From Pseudomonadota bacterium (GTDB taxonomy: Bacteria; Pseudomonadota; Gammaproteobacteria; Burkholderiales; Thiobacillaceae), in the NCBI GenBank assembly GCA_021802595.1, contig JAJZRT010000209.1, positions 1 to 6,693 on the forward strand: a stretch of 6,693 nt of DNA. The letters are read 5' to 3'. The translations under genes were made by a program, and so were the position numbers. The notes under the pieces were generated by a model, which saw nothing but the letters and a program-made list of their open reading frames with translations, was not told where the DNA came from and searched no databases. Positions within the stretch are counted from its first letter, which is position 1. Each line of letters opens with the position of its first letter. Shown here piece by piece: positions 1 through 6,014 of this stretch.

Positions 1-966
1 GCGCTGGCTGGTTTCCGCCTGCAGGATGACGAAGGGCGACTTGAAGGAGTCGCTGAAGTTGGCGCTGCGTCCCGCCCCGAATACACCGAGGGAAAGGCGA
101 TAGGTCTCGGGTTTTGCGCGCCAGTTGAAATAGGACACGCGCACGCCGGGCGAGAAACCGAAGCCGTCGGCGCCGATGTTGGCCGCCAGCGGGTTGTCCA
201 GCAGCGCGTTATGGACGAACGGGCTCGCCAGGAACTGGCGGGTTTCGTCGTTGGCGGCCGCGTTCTGGTCGAAGAAGGCGAAGGGGTCCATCTTGCCGAA
301 ATTGACGGTGAGGGTTTCCCGTGAACGGGGTTTGAAGCCGCCGAAGGGCAACGGGATGTCCGCCTGGTACCACGCCTGCGCCAGCATCATGGCGCTGGTT
401 TCCGGCGGCACTACCGAACCGAGCTGGAACGCGGTGGCATTGGGCCCGACGAAGGAGGTGAACTTTTCGCTCAGGCCCCTGCCTTGGCCGACGCGAAAAT
501 GGCCGAACACCTTGCTTTCGATGTCGCCGGTCTTGATGGTCGGCGTGGTGACCGTGATGTCCGCACGATAGTTGAGCTGGGTACCGGCGCTGTCGATGCC
601 GCTTGCGCGCTGGCCGACCGTAGCGAAGTTTGCACCGGCGGAAAACCCCTCGATCGAGTCGATGACCTTGGCTTGCTTCTGGATATTCAGCGCTTGGTAT
701 TCCACCGCCTTCAGACGTGACGCCAATTCCGGTTCCTTCTCGCTGACTTCCTCGCTGGTAAGCGCAGTATCGAGACGGGTATTGCGATCTTCCAGGGACT
801 GCAATCCCCTTTCGAGTTCAGCATTGCGCTTCTCGAGTTTTTCCACCCGCTCCATCAGGCGCTGGATCAGGCGGCTGGTTTCGGCATCCTCCGCCGCTAG
901 GGCAGGAAAGGCAGTGGCAATAGCCACCGTCAGCACGCCGATGCGCGCCGCGTTGGATTTCCACAT
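1..966 (-). CDS. Outer-membrane porin with N-terminal coiled coil (3' end outside window)
   Basis: The reverse strand reads open from an ATG at 966-964 to the window edge, giving 322 residues of an unfinished protein. Residues 1-24 look like a signal peptide (basic start, hydrophobic run, then PALAAED), with cleavage expected after ALA. Residues of about 28-75 are rich in heptad-like Leu/Glu/Arg (for example LMERVEKLEKRNAELE), typical of the periplasmic coiled coil that precedes the barrel in some porins. From about residue 108 there are alternating amphipathic strands with Gly/aromatic turns (LNYRADITV, SKVFGHFRVG, VRVSYFNWR), consistent with a beta-barrel. It is probably an outer-membrane channel. 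An OprB- or DcaP-like assignment is a guess and the substrate is unknown. The start lies one base after the stop of the upstream P19-family gene, so the two are surely co-transcribed, and an iron-linked role is inferred from that. The SD would lie in the G-rich end of the upstream gene. Confidence 0.8.
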   Translation of the reverse strand, partial: MWKSNAARIGVLTVAIATAFPALAAEDAETSRLIQRLMERVEKLEKRNAELERGLQSLEDRNTRLDTALTSEEVSEKEPELASRLKAVEYQALNIQKQAKVIDSIEGFSAGANFATVGQRASGIDSAGTQLNYRADITVTTPTIKTGDIESKVFGHFRVGQGRGLSEKFTSFVGPNATAFQLGSVVPPETSAMMLAQAWYQADIPLPFGGFKPRSRETLTVNFGKMDPFAFFDQNAAANDETRQFLASPFVHNALLDNPLAANIGADGFGFSPGVRVSYFNWRAKPETYRLSLGVFGAGRSANFSDSFKSPFVILQAETSQR

Positions 967-967
967 C

Positions 968-1519
968 CTAGTAACCCCCCTTCTTCCCGATGCCGACGTA
1001 GGTGAATTCGTATTCCACCTCGAAGGGTTTGAACCAGGGACGCACGCCCGTCAGGCGGTCGGTGTGACGCCCGAAGTGGGTGTGGGGATCGGCGGAGGGA
1101 GGAGAAATGGTGTATTTGACGCGATATTTCCCCGGCCCCTTGAGCTTGACGTTGTCCCCGTAGTGGGGGCCGTCGTTTGCGACCATGGGCATGAAATCGC
1201 CGCTGATCTTTTCGTTGCTGCCGATCTTGGTGACCTCGTACTTGACGCCCAAATACGGTATCCACTCACCTTCGGCGAATCCATTCGGATTGCTGGCCAG
1301 GCCGCGGATATCGGCTTCCATGTGGACATCGGAGTCCTTGGCCGGGCGCATCATCCCCTCCGGCTCCATTTCTATCGGTTGAAGATAGACGGCGGCGATT
1401 TCCATCCCATTGCGTTGTTGGGGGGTGCCGATCGGATACTCCACGGCCAGGGCGGTCGTGGCGACGCTTGCCGCCAACGCCGTTACTAAGGCAGGGGCGA
1501 TGAGATTGCGGAAATACAT
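968..1519 (-). CDS. Periplasmic iron/copper-binding protein, FetP/P19 (Tp34) family
   Basis: This is a 183-aa periplasmic protein of the P19/FetP/FtrA family (Fe2+ transport protein, 'Iron_transport' domain), which binds Cu/Fe and assists ferrous iron uptake. A signal peptide occupies residues 1-25 (TTALA, then VEYPIG). Family signatures run the full length: YPIG near 28-31, NGMEIAAVYLQPIEMEPEGM (37-56), DVHMEADI (64-71), NGFAEGEWIPYL (79-90), MPMVANDGPHYGDN (110-123), GRHTD (150-154) and a KPFEVEYEFTYVG end. By comparison with Campylobacter P19 (from memory), the metal ligands would be His66, Glu68, Met112, His119 and His152, all present. An additional HTH at 146-148 adds histidine. The ATG at 1519 is preceded by a strong SD, AAGGAGAAG. 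The protein lies between a HemP-like frame and a porin under a Fur-type promoter, so iron repression is expected. In many bacteria a P19 protein is paired with an FTR1-type permease; none is seen here. Confidence 0.93.
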   Translation of the reverse strand: MYFRNLIAPALVTALAASVATTALAVEYPIGTPQQRNGMEIAAVYLQPIEMEPEGMMRPAKDSDVHMEADIRGLASNPNGFAEGEWIPYLGVKYEVTKIGSNEKISGDFMPMVANDGPHYGDNVKLKGPGKYRVKYTISPPSADPHTHFGRHTDRLTGVRPWFKPFEVEYEFTYVGIGKKGGY

Positions 1520-1549
1520 GGGCTTCTCCTTTTCTGGGCTTAGTGACCA

Positions 1550-1588
1550 TTGGCTGGCTAGTGGGGCGGAAAAGCCCGTTGGCTGGCT
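1550..1588. repeat. 10-bp direct repeat TTGGCTGGCT, two copies
   Basis: The 10-mer TTGGCTGGCT occurs at 1550-1559 and again at 1579-1588, 29 bp apart, in the 79-bp spacer between the HemP-like frame and the P19-family gene. No function is evident. It may be a chance or slippage product. Confidence 0.5.
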
Positions 1589-1598
1589 GAAAATCGGG

Positions 1599-1760
1599 TT
1601 ATTTCGTCAGAATCAACTTGCCATTACGCGTGATTCGCAGCACGTAGCGGTCGCCATCGTGCTCAATCACCAGCGCGCGTGCTCCTCGGAGCAGCGTCTC
1701 CGAAGGGAGTACGTTGAGCGCCTCGTCCGCTTGGGCTTGGGCCCGGGCGATGCTGTGTGG
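1599..1760 (-). CDS. hemP: HemP-like hemin uptake protein, start codon missing (possible frameshift)
   Basis: On the reverse strand the frame ending with TAA at 1601-1599 encodes LPSETLLRGARALVIEHDG then DRYVLRITRNGKLILTK. This matches the HemP family, small proteins of about 40-70 aa linked to haem/iron uptake genes, with the hallmark C-terminus R-x-GKLILTK. The frame is open only back to a TGA at 1763-1761, and between that stop and the conserved domain there is no ATG, GTG or TTG. The only in-frame alternatives are rare codons such as ATC at 1751. An ATG exists at 1780-1778, but in a different frame, running MQNSRPDHTASPGP. A one-base indel in the CCCGGGCCCAAGCCCAAG tract would fuse the two into a normal-looking HemP. 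Either the gene is frameshifted, or the sequence has an indel error, or the start is unusual. It is the first frame after the Fur-type promoter. Family identity is fairly sure; coding status is not. Confidence 0.7.
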   Translation of the reverse strand, partial: PHSIARAQAQADEALNVLPSETLLRGARALVIEHDGDRYVLRITRNGKLILTK

Positions 1761-1786
1761 TCAGGACGGCTATTCTGCATGGACAA

Positions 1787-1815
1787 ATCTTAACGCGAAT
1801 CATTCCCGTTTGCAA
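1787..1815 (-). promoter_or_regulatory. Sigma-70-like promoter of the iron-uptake cluster
   Basis: Read on the reverse strand, TTGCAA (1815-1810) and TAAGAT (1792-1787) form -35 and -10 hexamers separated by exactly 17 bp. The predicted transcription start is near 1780, so the out-of-frame ATG at 1780 would be leaderless or nearly so. The promoter directs transcription leftward through the HemP-like frame, the P19-family gene and the porin. Confidence 0.65.
1792..1810. promoter_or_regulatory. Fur box
   Basis: AACGCGAATCATTCCCGTT is a 19-bp inverted repeat with 8 of 9 arm positions matching around a central C. Its core GAATCATTC is the classic Fur half-site arrangement (GAATNATTC). It fills the spacer between the -35 and -10 hexamers of the leftward promoter, a position where Fe2+-Fur would block RNA polymerase. 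The downstream genes are all iron-related or linked to them, which supports the call. Confidence 0.75.
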
Positions 1816-1917
1816 GTTATCTGAAAAAAGTGTCCTTAGCTAAAGGATTGCGCCGGATTCACGCATATCTACGCAGGGATACGAACTGCTCCGAAACTCC
1901 CTCATGGCGCAGGTAGA

Positions 1918-1966
1918 GGTCCTGACCGGACAATCTCGTCATCAAGCGAGTTGGACGTTCAGGACC
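1918..1966 (+). promoter_or_regulatory. Imperfect hairpin that would sequester a ribosome binding site
   Basis: GGTCCTGA (1918-1925) pairs perfectly with TCAGGACC (1959-1966). Inside it, CAA-T-CTCG (1931-1938, one bulged T) pairs with CGAGTTG (1947-1953) around an 8-nt loop, leaving a symmetrical 5x5 internal loop. The right arm contains AGGA (1961-1964), the only SD-like sequence for the ATG at 1974. In RNA this could limit translation of the operon. As DNA it could be a protein binding or recombination site. The remainder of 1816-1973 shows no coding signal and no clear rightward promoter. Confidence 0.45.
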
Positions 1967-1973
1967 GATACCG

Positions 1974-2192
1974 ATGCGTACAATCAACCACCTTCCCCCC
2001 GAGCGGATGACTCCCGAGCAGCGTCGGCGCGAGGTCGCGTCGTTGCTGGCGCACGGACTGGTCCGCCTGCGCGATGCCGCGTTCGAACGGTCCGCAGCTA
2101 GCCTCGCGGAGAGTGAGTTTGAGCTTGGCTTCTCCGGCCGGAAGCAGCCTCATAGCCACCCCGTCAACAACACCCACGAGGAGGCCCTATGA
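1974..2192 (+). CDS. Small conserved protein upstream of DUF2924 (unknown function)
   Basis: This is a 72-aa protein with no domain I can name. It is mostly helical: MTPEQRRREVASLLAHGLVR (residues 11-30) looks like an amphipathic helix with a basic face, followed by LRDAAF and a polar C-terminus. I recall similar short proteins with an 'RRREVASLLA.GLVRLR' segment as the first gene of DUF2924-recombinase operons in proteobacterial mobile elements. The start at 1974 has AGGA nine bases upstream, inside the hairpin arm. The stop overlaps the start of the DUF2924 gene as ATGA (2189-2192), showing translational coupling. Function is unknown; a DNA-binding or accessory recombination role would be a guess. 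Confidence 0.7.
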   Translation: MRTINHLPPERMTPEQRRREVASLLAHGLVRLRDAAFERSAASLAESEFELGFSGRKQPHSHPVNNTHEEAL

Positions 2193-2692
2193 AGGCATAC
2201 ACCGCCCCACCCACCCCGCCGAGCGTCGTCGCCCAGATCGCCGGGCTCCCGGATCTCTCGATGGATGAGATCAAGGCGCTGTGGCGCCGGCTGTTCGGAA
2301 ACGATAACCCCACGCCCAATCGCCAGTTCCTGGAGCGGCGCATCGCCTACAGGCTGCAGGAGATCGAGTTTCGCAAGGTCGATTCCAATCTGATCGATCG
2401 GAACAAGCGGCGCATCAAGGCGCTCTTGGAAACCGGCAAGGCGCGCAAGCTTGACCGCGACATCCATCTGATGCCGGGCACCGTGCTCACCCGCGAGTAC
2501 CAGGGGATCGAGCATCGGGTGACGGTCGCCCAGGACGGGCAGTACGAGTTCGAGGGCAGGCGCTACCCGAGCCTGTCCATGATCGCCCGCGAGATCACCG
2601 GCACACGCTGGTCCGGGCCGCTCTTCTTCGGCGTGAAAGCGCGGGCCAAACCGGACGCGACGCGTCGGAAGAAGCAGGGAGGTCGGCGATGA
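2189..2692 (+). CDS. DUF2924 family protein
   Basis: This 167-aa protein matches the DUF2924 family throughout. An N-terminal helical part contains LWRRLFGNDNP then NRQFLERRIAYRLQE (residues 31-58). The C-terminal part has PGTVLTREYQGIEHRV (96-111), a YEFEGRRYPSLSMIAREITG segment (119-138) and the signature TGTRWSGPLFFG (137-148), ending in a basic tail (KARAKPDATRRKKQGGRR). The family is poorly characterised and is usually encoded just before a large serine recombinase in phage-like or integrative elements, so a role assisting that recombinase or binding DNA is likely by context only. The start has GAGGAGG four bases upstream and overlaps the preceding stop by ATGA. Its own stop overlaps the next start by ATGA. 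The usual recombinase partner is absent; a truncated helicase takes its place. Confidence 0.88.
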   Translation: MKAYTAPPTPPSVVAQIAGLPDLSMDEIKALWRRLFGNDNPTPNRQFLERRIAYRLQEIEFRKVDSNLIDRNKRRIKALLETGKARKLDRDIHLMPGTVLTREYQGIEHRVTVAQDGQYEFEGRRYPSLSMIAREITGTRWSGPLFFGVKARAKPDATRRKKQGGRR

Positions 2693-4326
2693 GCGAAGTC
2701 CTGAAGCGCCGCCTGCTGATGCTGACCCTGCACGAGGCGCTGCTGCGCGACAAGGAGCTTGATATCGAAGGCCGTGAGCGCCTGACTGAAGAAGCGCGGG
2801 CACTGATTCACGAGGAATTCGGCCTGCCGCACGACAGCATCGGGCGCAGCGAAGTAGATCGTGTGCTGGCTGACCTCAAGTACCGCTTGGTCAAAAAACT
2901 GGATGAGGAGGCGTTGGAAATGGCCTCCGATCCTTACGGCAGCGAATATTCCGCAACGCACGCCGAGGAAGCTGCGTCGGCCGTCGTGGAACTCCACTTG
3001 CCCGAGGAGCGCCTGCGCATTGGCGATCTGCTCAAGGTCTTCCCGCAGCAGCGTGAAACAAAGGCGCAGAAGCTGCTCGATGGCCTGGGCTATTTGTGGC
3101 GGCAGAATGCAAGCGAGAAGATCGTCATCTTCGCCACCTACCTCGGCACGGTCGATCTGATTGCCCGCGAGATTGAACAAGCCTATCCCGGCCAGGGTGT
3201 GGTGGTGCTGCGCGGCGGCGACCACGGTGCCAAGTTGGCGGCAGAGCGGAAATTCCGCCTGAAAGACGGGCCGCGTGTTCTGGTGTGTACAGCGGCTGGC
3301 CGCGAAGGCTTGAACCTCCAGTTCGCGCGCATCCTGTTCAATTTCGATTTGCCGTGGAATCCGATGGATGTCGAACAGCGTATCGGGCGCATCCACCGCT
3401 ATGGACAGAACCACACAGCGCAGGTCTACAACCTCGTACTGTCCGACACCATCGAAGGGCGAATTTTCCTGATGCTCGACGAGAAGCTGACGGAAATTGC
3501 CAAGAGGGTCGGCAAGGTTGACGACCAAGGCAACGTGGCCGAAGACCTGCGCGCGCAGATTCTTGGCCAGTTATCCGAGCGTCTCAATTACGACCGCCTG
3601 TACCAGGATGCGTTGTCCGACCCTGAATTGAAACGCACACAGGTGGAGTTGGAGGTGGCGCTCTCGAATTCACGCGAAGCGCGGCAGGTGGTGTTCGATC
3701 TGTTCCAAGACCTCGAAGGCTTCAGTCTCGATGACTACAAGCCGTTCTCCGACGTGTCGTCCAGTCTGGATCGGCTGGTGCGTTTCCTGTCGGCAGCGGT
3801 GGCGGATCGTCAGCAGCGCTTGGTCAAGATCGACGACGAGACCTACGACCTTGTGACCGTTGATGGCGCACGTCGGGCACGATTTACCTTGAGCCGCGAT
3901 ACGGCTACGAGCAGCGATAACGTGGAACTGATGGGCCTGGATCATCCGCTGATACAGGAAGAGCTTGGACGCTGGCGCAGCGTTCCGCCCGAGGATATTG
4001 GCATTGCGGTTTCAGGGGACGTAGACGCGCCAGTTCTGCTTTCTCTCTGGATTGTCGAGGCGTCCGCTGGCAACGGCGAACGCCGTGTCGTCGTTCAACC
4101 CATTGCCGTCAAGCAGGATGGCACACGGGTTCCGGCGGTCGAGCGGCAGGCTGAGCAATTCTTGCAGGCACCAGCAACGTCACCAAGGTTTGCGCCGGAG
4201 CAACGGCAGGAACTATTCGCGCAGGTGGTTGAGCCGACACTGCAGCGGGAGCTGAAGCACAAGGGCGCAGCGAATGGGGATGGCAGCTATTCGGCGGAGC
4301 TGATTGGATACGTGGAAATCTGCTAA
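2689..4326 (+). CDS. SNF2-type helicase, C-terminal half only (N-terminal ATPase lobe missing)
   Basis: This 545-aa protein contains the second RecA-like lobe (Helicase_C) of a superfamily 2, SNF2/RapA-like enzyme. Motif IV is at KIVIFATYLGTVDLI (144-158), motif V at CTAAGREGLNLQ (200-211), and motifs Va/VI at NFDLPWNPMDVEQRIGRIHRYGQ (218-240). Residues 1-130 are a helical linker resembling the stretch that lies between the lobes in this group. Residues 240-545 are a helicase-associated C-terminal region, including LGLDHPL-like MGLDHPLIQEEL (415-426). There is no Walker A (GxGKT) or DEAH box, which belong to the absent N-terminal lobe, so ATP hydrolysis on its own is not expected. Full-length relatives are about twice this size. 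The start is credible: AGGGAGG six bases upstream and an ATGA overlap with DUF2924. It is either a gene remnant created by deletion or a functional stand-alone lobe. tcmP follows after 20 bp, so they probably form one transcript. Confidence 0.85.
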   Translation: MSEVLKRRLLMLTLHEALLRDKELDIEGRERLTEEARALIHEEFGLPHDSIGRSEVDRVLADLKYRLVKKLDEEALEMASDPYGSEYSATHAEEAASAVVELHLPEERLRIGDLLKVFPQQRETKAQKLLDGLGYLWRQNASEKIVIFATYLGTVDLIAREIEQAYPGQGVVVLRGGDHGAKLAAERKFRLKDGPRVLVCTAAGREGLNLQFARILFNFDLPWNPMDVEQRIGRIHRYGQNHTAQVYNLVLSDTIEGRIFLMLDEKLTEIAKRVGKVDDQGNVAEDLRAQILGQLSERLNYDRLYQDALSDPELKRTQVELEVALSNSREARQVVFDLFQDLEGFSLDDYKPFSDVSSSLDRLVRFLSAAVADRQQRLVKIDDETYDLVTVDGARRARFTLSRDTATSSDNVELMGLDHPLIQEELGRWRSVPPEDIGIAVSGDVDAPVLLSLWIVEASAGNGERRVVVQPIAVKQDGTRVPAVERQAEQFLQAPATSPRFAPEQRQELFAQVVEPTLQRELKHKGAANGDGSYSAELIGYVEIC

Positions 4327-4346
4327 TGATTGAGAGGGGCTGACGG

Positions 4347-5222
4347 ATGTTCGAAGACGAGAATTGCCCCGATGATCAGCACTCGTTCGGGGGCATGTGG
4401 ACGCTCAACAAACTGGAAGCGCTGGAAAAATATCTGGTGGCTTTCAACAATGCTCTGAGCCGGCAGAACTTCACGCGGATTTACATCGATGCGTTCGCGG
4501 GAACTGGCCGTTGTGACATCACGGTGGATGGGGAAAAGACGAGTGTGGACGGATCGGCGAGACGAGCCCTGAAAGCCAATCCGCCATTCCACAAGTTTTG
4601 CCTCATCGAGCTGAAGGCGAAGAAGTTGGCCGCCCTCAAAGCGCTGCAGGCAGAATATCCGGGGAAGTCCATCGAAATCATTCACGACGATGCCAATGCC
4701 GCGCTGAAGATGCTTTGCGGCAAGTACGACTGGCGAAACACGCGTGCCGTGCTGTTTCTTGACCCGTTTGGAATGCACGTCGAATGGTCGACGCTGGAGG
4801 CCATTGCCCAGACCGAAGCTATCGATGTCTGGTATTTGTTCCCGTATTCAGGGTTGTATCGTCAGGCTGCGAAGAATGCCGATGCAATCGATTCAGATAA
4901 GGAAGAATCCATCACGCGCCTGTTGGGTACCGACGAATGGCGACAGGTATTTTACGCGCCAAAACGGCAAGCCAGCTTGTTCGGCGGCGATGATGGAGAC
5001 GAGCGGGAGGCGGATCACCGCCAGATGTTGGACTTTGTGTCCAAACGCCTGAAGGGACTCTTCCCGGCGGTCACCGATCCGAAAATTCTGTATCAGGCGG
5101 GGGACTCGAAAAATCCGAGTGGGGCACCGCTATTCGCACTTTATTTCGCAGCGTCCAATCCTAGCCCCAAGGCTCATGGTCTGGCGACGAAGATCGCCAA
5201 GGACGTGCTCGACGCACTATAG
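4347..5222 (+). CDS. tcmP: Three-Cys-motif partner protein TcmP (methyltransferase-like)
   Basis: This 291-aa protein belongs to the TcmP family, named because it is found beside genes of the three-Cys-motif DUF5131 (phage Gp37/Gp68) family, exactly as here. Visible features are an N-terminal W-T-L-x-KL-x-ALEKYL helix (18-30) and IYIDAFAGTG (45-54), which resembles the SAM-binding motif I of Rossmann methyltransferases. They continue with LIELK (86-90, acidic end of strand 2), IIHDDAN (111-117) and FLDPFG (137-142), which sits where motif IV (DPPY-like) would be. The C-terminal SGAPLFALYFAASNP (258-272) is a typical ending. A nucleic-acid or protein methyltransferase activity is inferred from these motifs and is unproven. 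GAGAGG at 4332-4337 is the SD; the helicase gene ends 20 bp upstream. The stop TAG lies within CTATAG, shared with the opposing gene. Confidence 0.88.
   Translation: MFEDENCPDDQHSFGGMWTLNKLEALEKYLVAFNNALSRQNFTRIYIDAFAGTGRCDITVDGEKTSVDGSARRALKANPPFHKFCLIELKAKKLAALKALQAEYPGKSIEIIHDDANAALKMLCGKYDWRNTRAVLFLDPFGMHVEWSTLEAIAQTEAIDVWYLFPYSGLYRQAAKNADAIDSDKEESITRLLGTDEWRQVFYAPKRQASLFGGDDGDEREADHRQMLDFVSKRLKGLFPAVTDPKILYQAGDSKNPSGAPLFALYFAASNPSPKAHGLATKIAKDVLDAL
5217..5222. other. Shared palindromic stop of two convergent genes (CTATAG)
   Basis: The six bases CTATAG give TAG on the plus strand (5220-5222, tcmP) and TAG on the minus strand (5219-5217, DUF5131). The two genes therefore overlap tail to tail by 6 bp, with no space between them for a terminator. 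Confidence 0.9.
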
Positions 5223-5966
5223 CGCCATCTGTGCTGCCTGAGGGTAGCCGTCCCAAGTCCGCCCACGGAAGATACGACCGTTGGCCTTTTTGTGCCGCTT
5301 GACGCCGTCGGCACCCCAGCCGCCCCACTGCTTGAAGAAGAACGCGGCACCCGCCTCGTCAGCCTGATGCTTTACGTTTTCTACCCACTCCGGCTTCATT
5401 GGCCGTGCTTTCGGCCCAGACTCGCCGCCCACGATCACCCAGTGAATGCCGGTGAGATCCATCTCGCCAACGTCCTCCAACAACGGTTCGACTGACAGGA
5501 AGCGGATATGGGCATCCACCTGGCGCAGGTAATCGATGCGCGGCACACCGTATTGGCGATCCTCAACTGATACGCCGAGCCAAACATTCTTCGGGCAACC
5601 GCGATTCTTGAAATACTCCGGCAAGCGCTCGGCACGCTTGGTCAGGATTTGATAGGTGTGCTGCGGCGTCTTCCGGATCACCGAGAACACCTGGTCGAGA
5701 AACCGGTCCGGGATGCCCTCGTGAAAGAGATCGCTCATCGAATTGACGAAGTAGACCGTCGGCTTTTTGCGCTGCAATGGCTGCGCAAGCCGTTCTGGCA
5801 ATATCGCCAGCTTGAAGCCGTTCTCATAACCCGGAGCGCCCATGGCATGAAGCCGCCCGGCCATCACTTCGGCATAGCAATGCTTGCAACCAGGGGAAAT
5901 CTTGGTGCAACCCGTCGTCGGGTTCCACGTCTGCTCCGTCCATTCGATGCGTGATTGGGTCGTCAT
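5217..5966 (-). CDS. DUF5131 / phage Gp37-Gp68 family three-Cys protein
   Basis: This 249-aa protein, read from the ATG at 5966, belongs to the phage Gp37/Gp68 (DUF5131) family. The hallmark N-terminus is IEWTEQTWNPTTGCTKISPGC then KHCYAE, placing cysteines at 20, 27 and 30 (C-x6-C-x2-C). This is related to but spaced differently from the radical-SAM C-x3-C-x2-C motif, so an Fe-S cluster is plausible. Further family motifs are VNSMSDLFHE (74-83), QILTKRAERL (106-115), FLSVEPLLEDV (156-166), WVIVGGESG (176-184) and FFFKQWGGWG (209-218). The enzymatic reaction is unknown. An ATG 12 bases further upstream (5978) is in frame, but GGAGG at 5976-5972 is correctly spaced only for 5966, and starting there fits the family. 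It follows the XRE gene by 48 bp on the same strand. It converges on tcmP, whose product is its usual partner. Confidence 0.9.
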   Translation of the reverse strand: MTTQSRIEWTEQTWNPTTGCTKISPGCKHCYAEVMAGRLHAMGAPGYENGFKLAILPERLAQPLQRKKPTVYFVNSMSDLFHEGIPDRFLDQVFSVIRKTPQHTYQILTKRAERLPEYFKNRGCPKNVWLGVSVEDRQYGVPRIDYLRQVDAHIRFLSVEPLLEDVGEMDLTGIHWVIVGGESGPKARPMKPEWVENVKHQADEAGAAFFFKQWGGWGADGVKRHKKANGRIFRGRTWDGYPQAAQMAL

Positions 5967-5993
5967 TTCACCCTCCATCCTAGTTGATGTTGT

Positions 5994-6010
5994 GGCTCAT
6001 ATCGCGAGCC
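5994..6010 (-). other. Small inverted repeat between regulator and DUF5131 genes
   Basis: GGCTC (5994-5998) and GAGCC (6006-6010) form a 5-bp stem with a 7-nt loop in the spacer just after the XRE stop codon. There is no T-run on the minus strand side, so it is not a convincing terminator. It may slightly influence mRNA stability or be chance. Confidence 0.25.
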
Positions 6011-6014
6011 ATGT

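Noticed and set aside
572..1489. A 305-codon open frame on the plus strand
   Set aside because: It lies antisense to the porin and the P19-family gene, both of which have clear protein-family matches, signal peptides and start sites. Its translation resembles no family and is a high-GC shadow.
1833..1847. TCCTTAGCTAAAGGA followed on the minus strand by CACTTTTTT, considered as a leftward terminator
   Set aside because: The stem is only 5 bp and A/T-rich with a three-base gap before the T-run, too weak to call. It would also have to terminate transcripts entering the Fur promoter from the right, where no minus-strand gene is present nearby.
1918..1966. The hairpin considered as an integron attC site
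   Set aside because: GTTGGAC (1950-1956) fits the GTTRRRY core, but it lies inside the structure rather than at its outer end and there is no matching RYYYAAC. No integrase or cassette layout is present.
2150..2803. A 217-codon open frame on the minus strand
   Set aside because: It is a shadow of the DUF2924 gene and the beginning of the helicase gene; its Pro/Ala/Arg-rich composition is typical of antisense high-GC sequence.
2563..3528. A 321-codon open frame on the minus strand
   Set aside because: It lies opposite the helicase gene, whose motifs V and VI are unmistakable. There is no credible start site or family resemblance.
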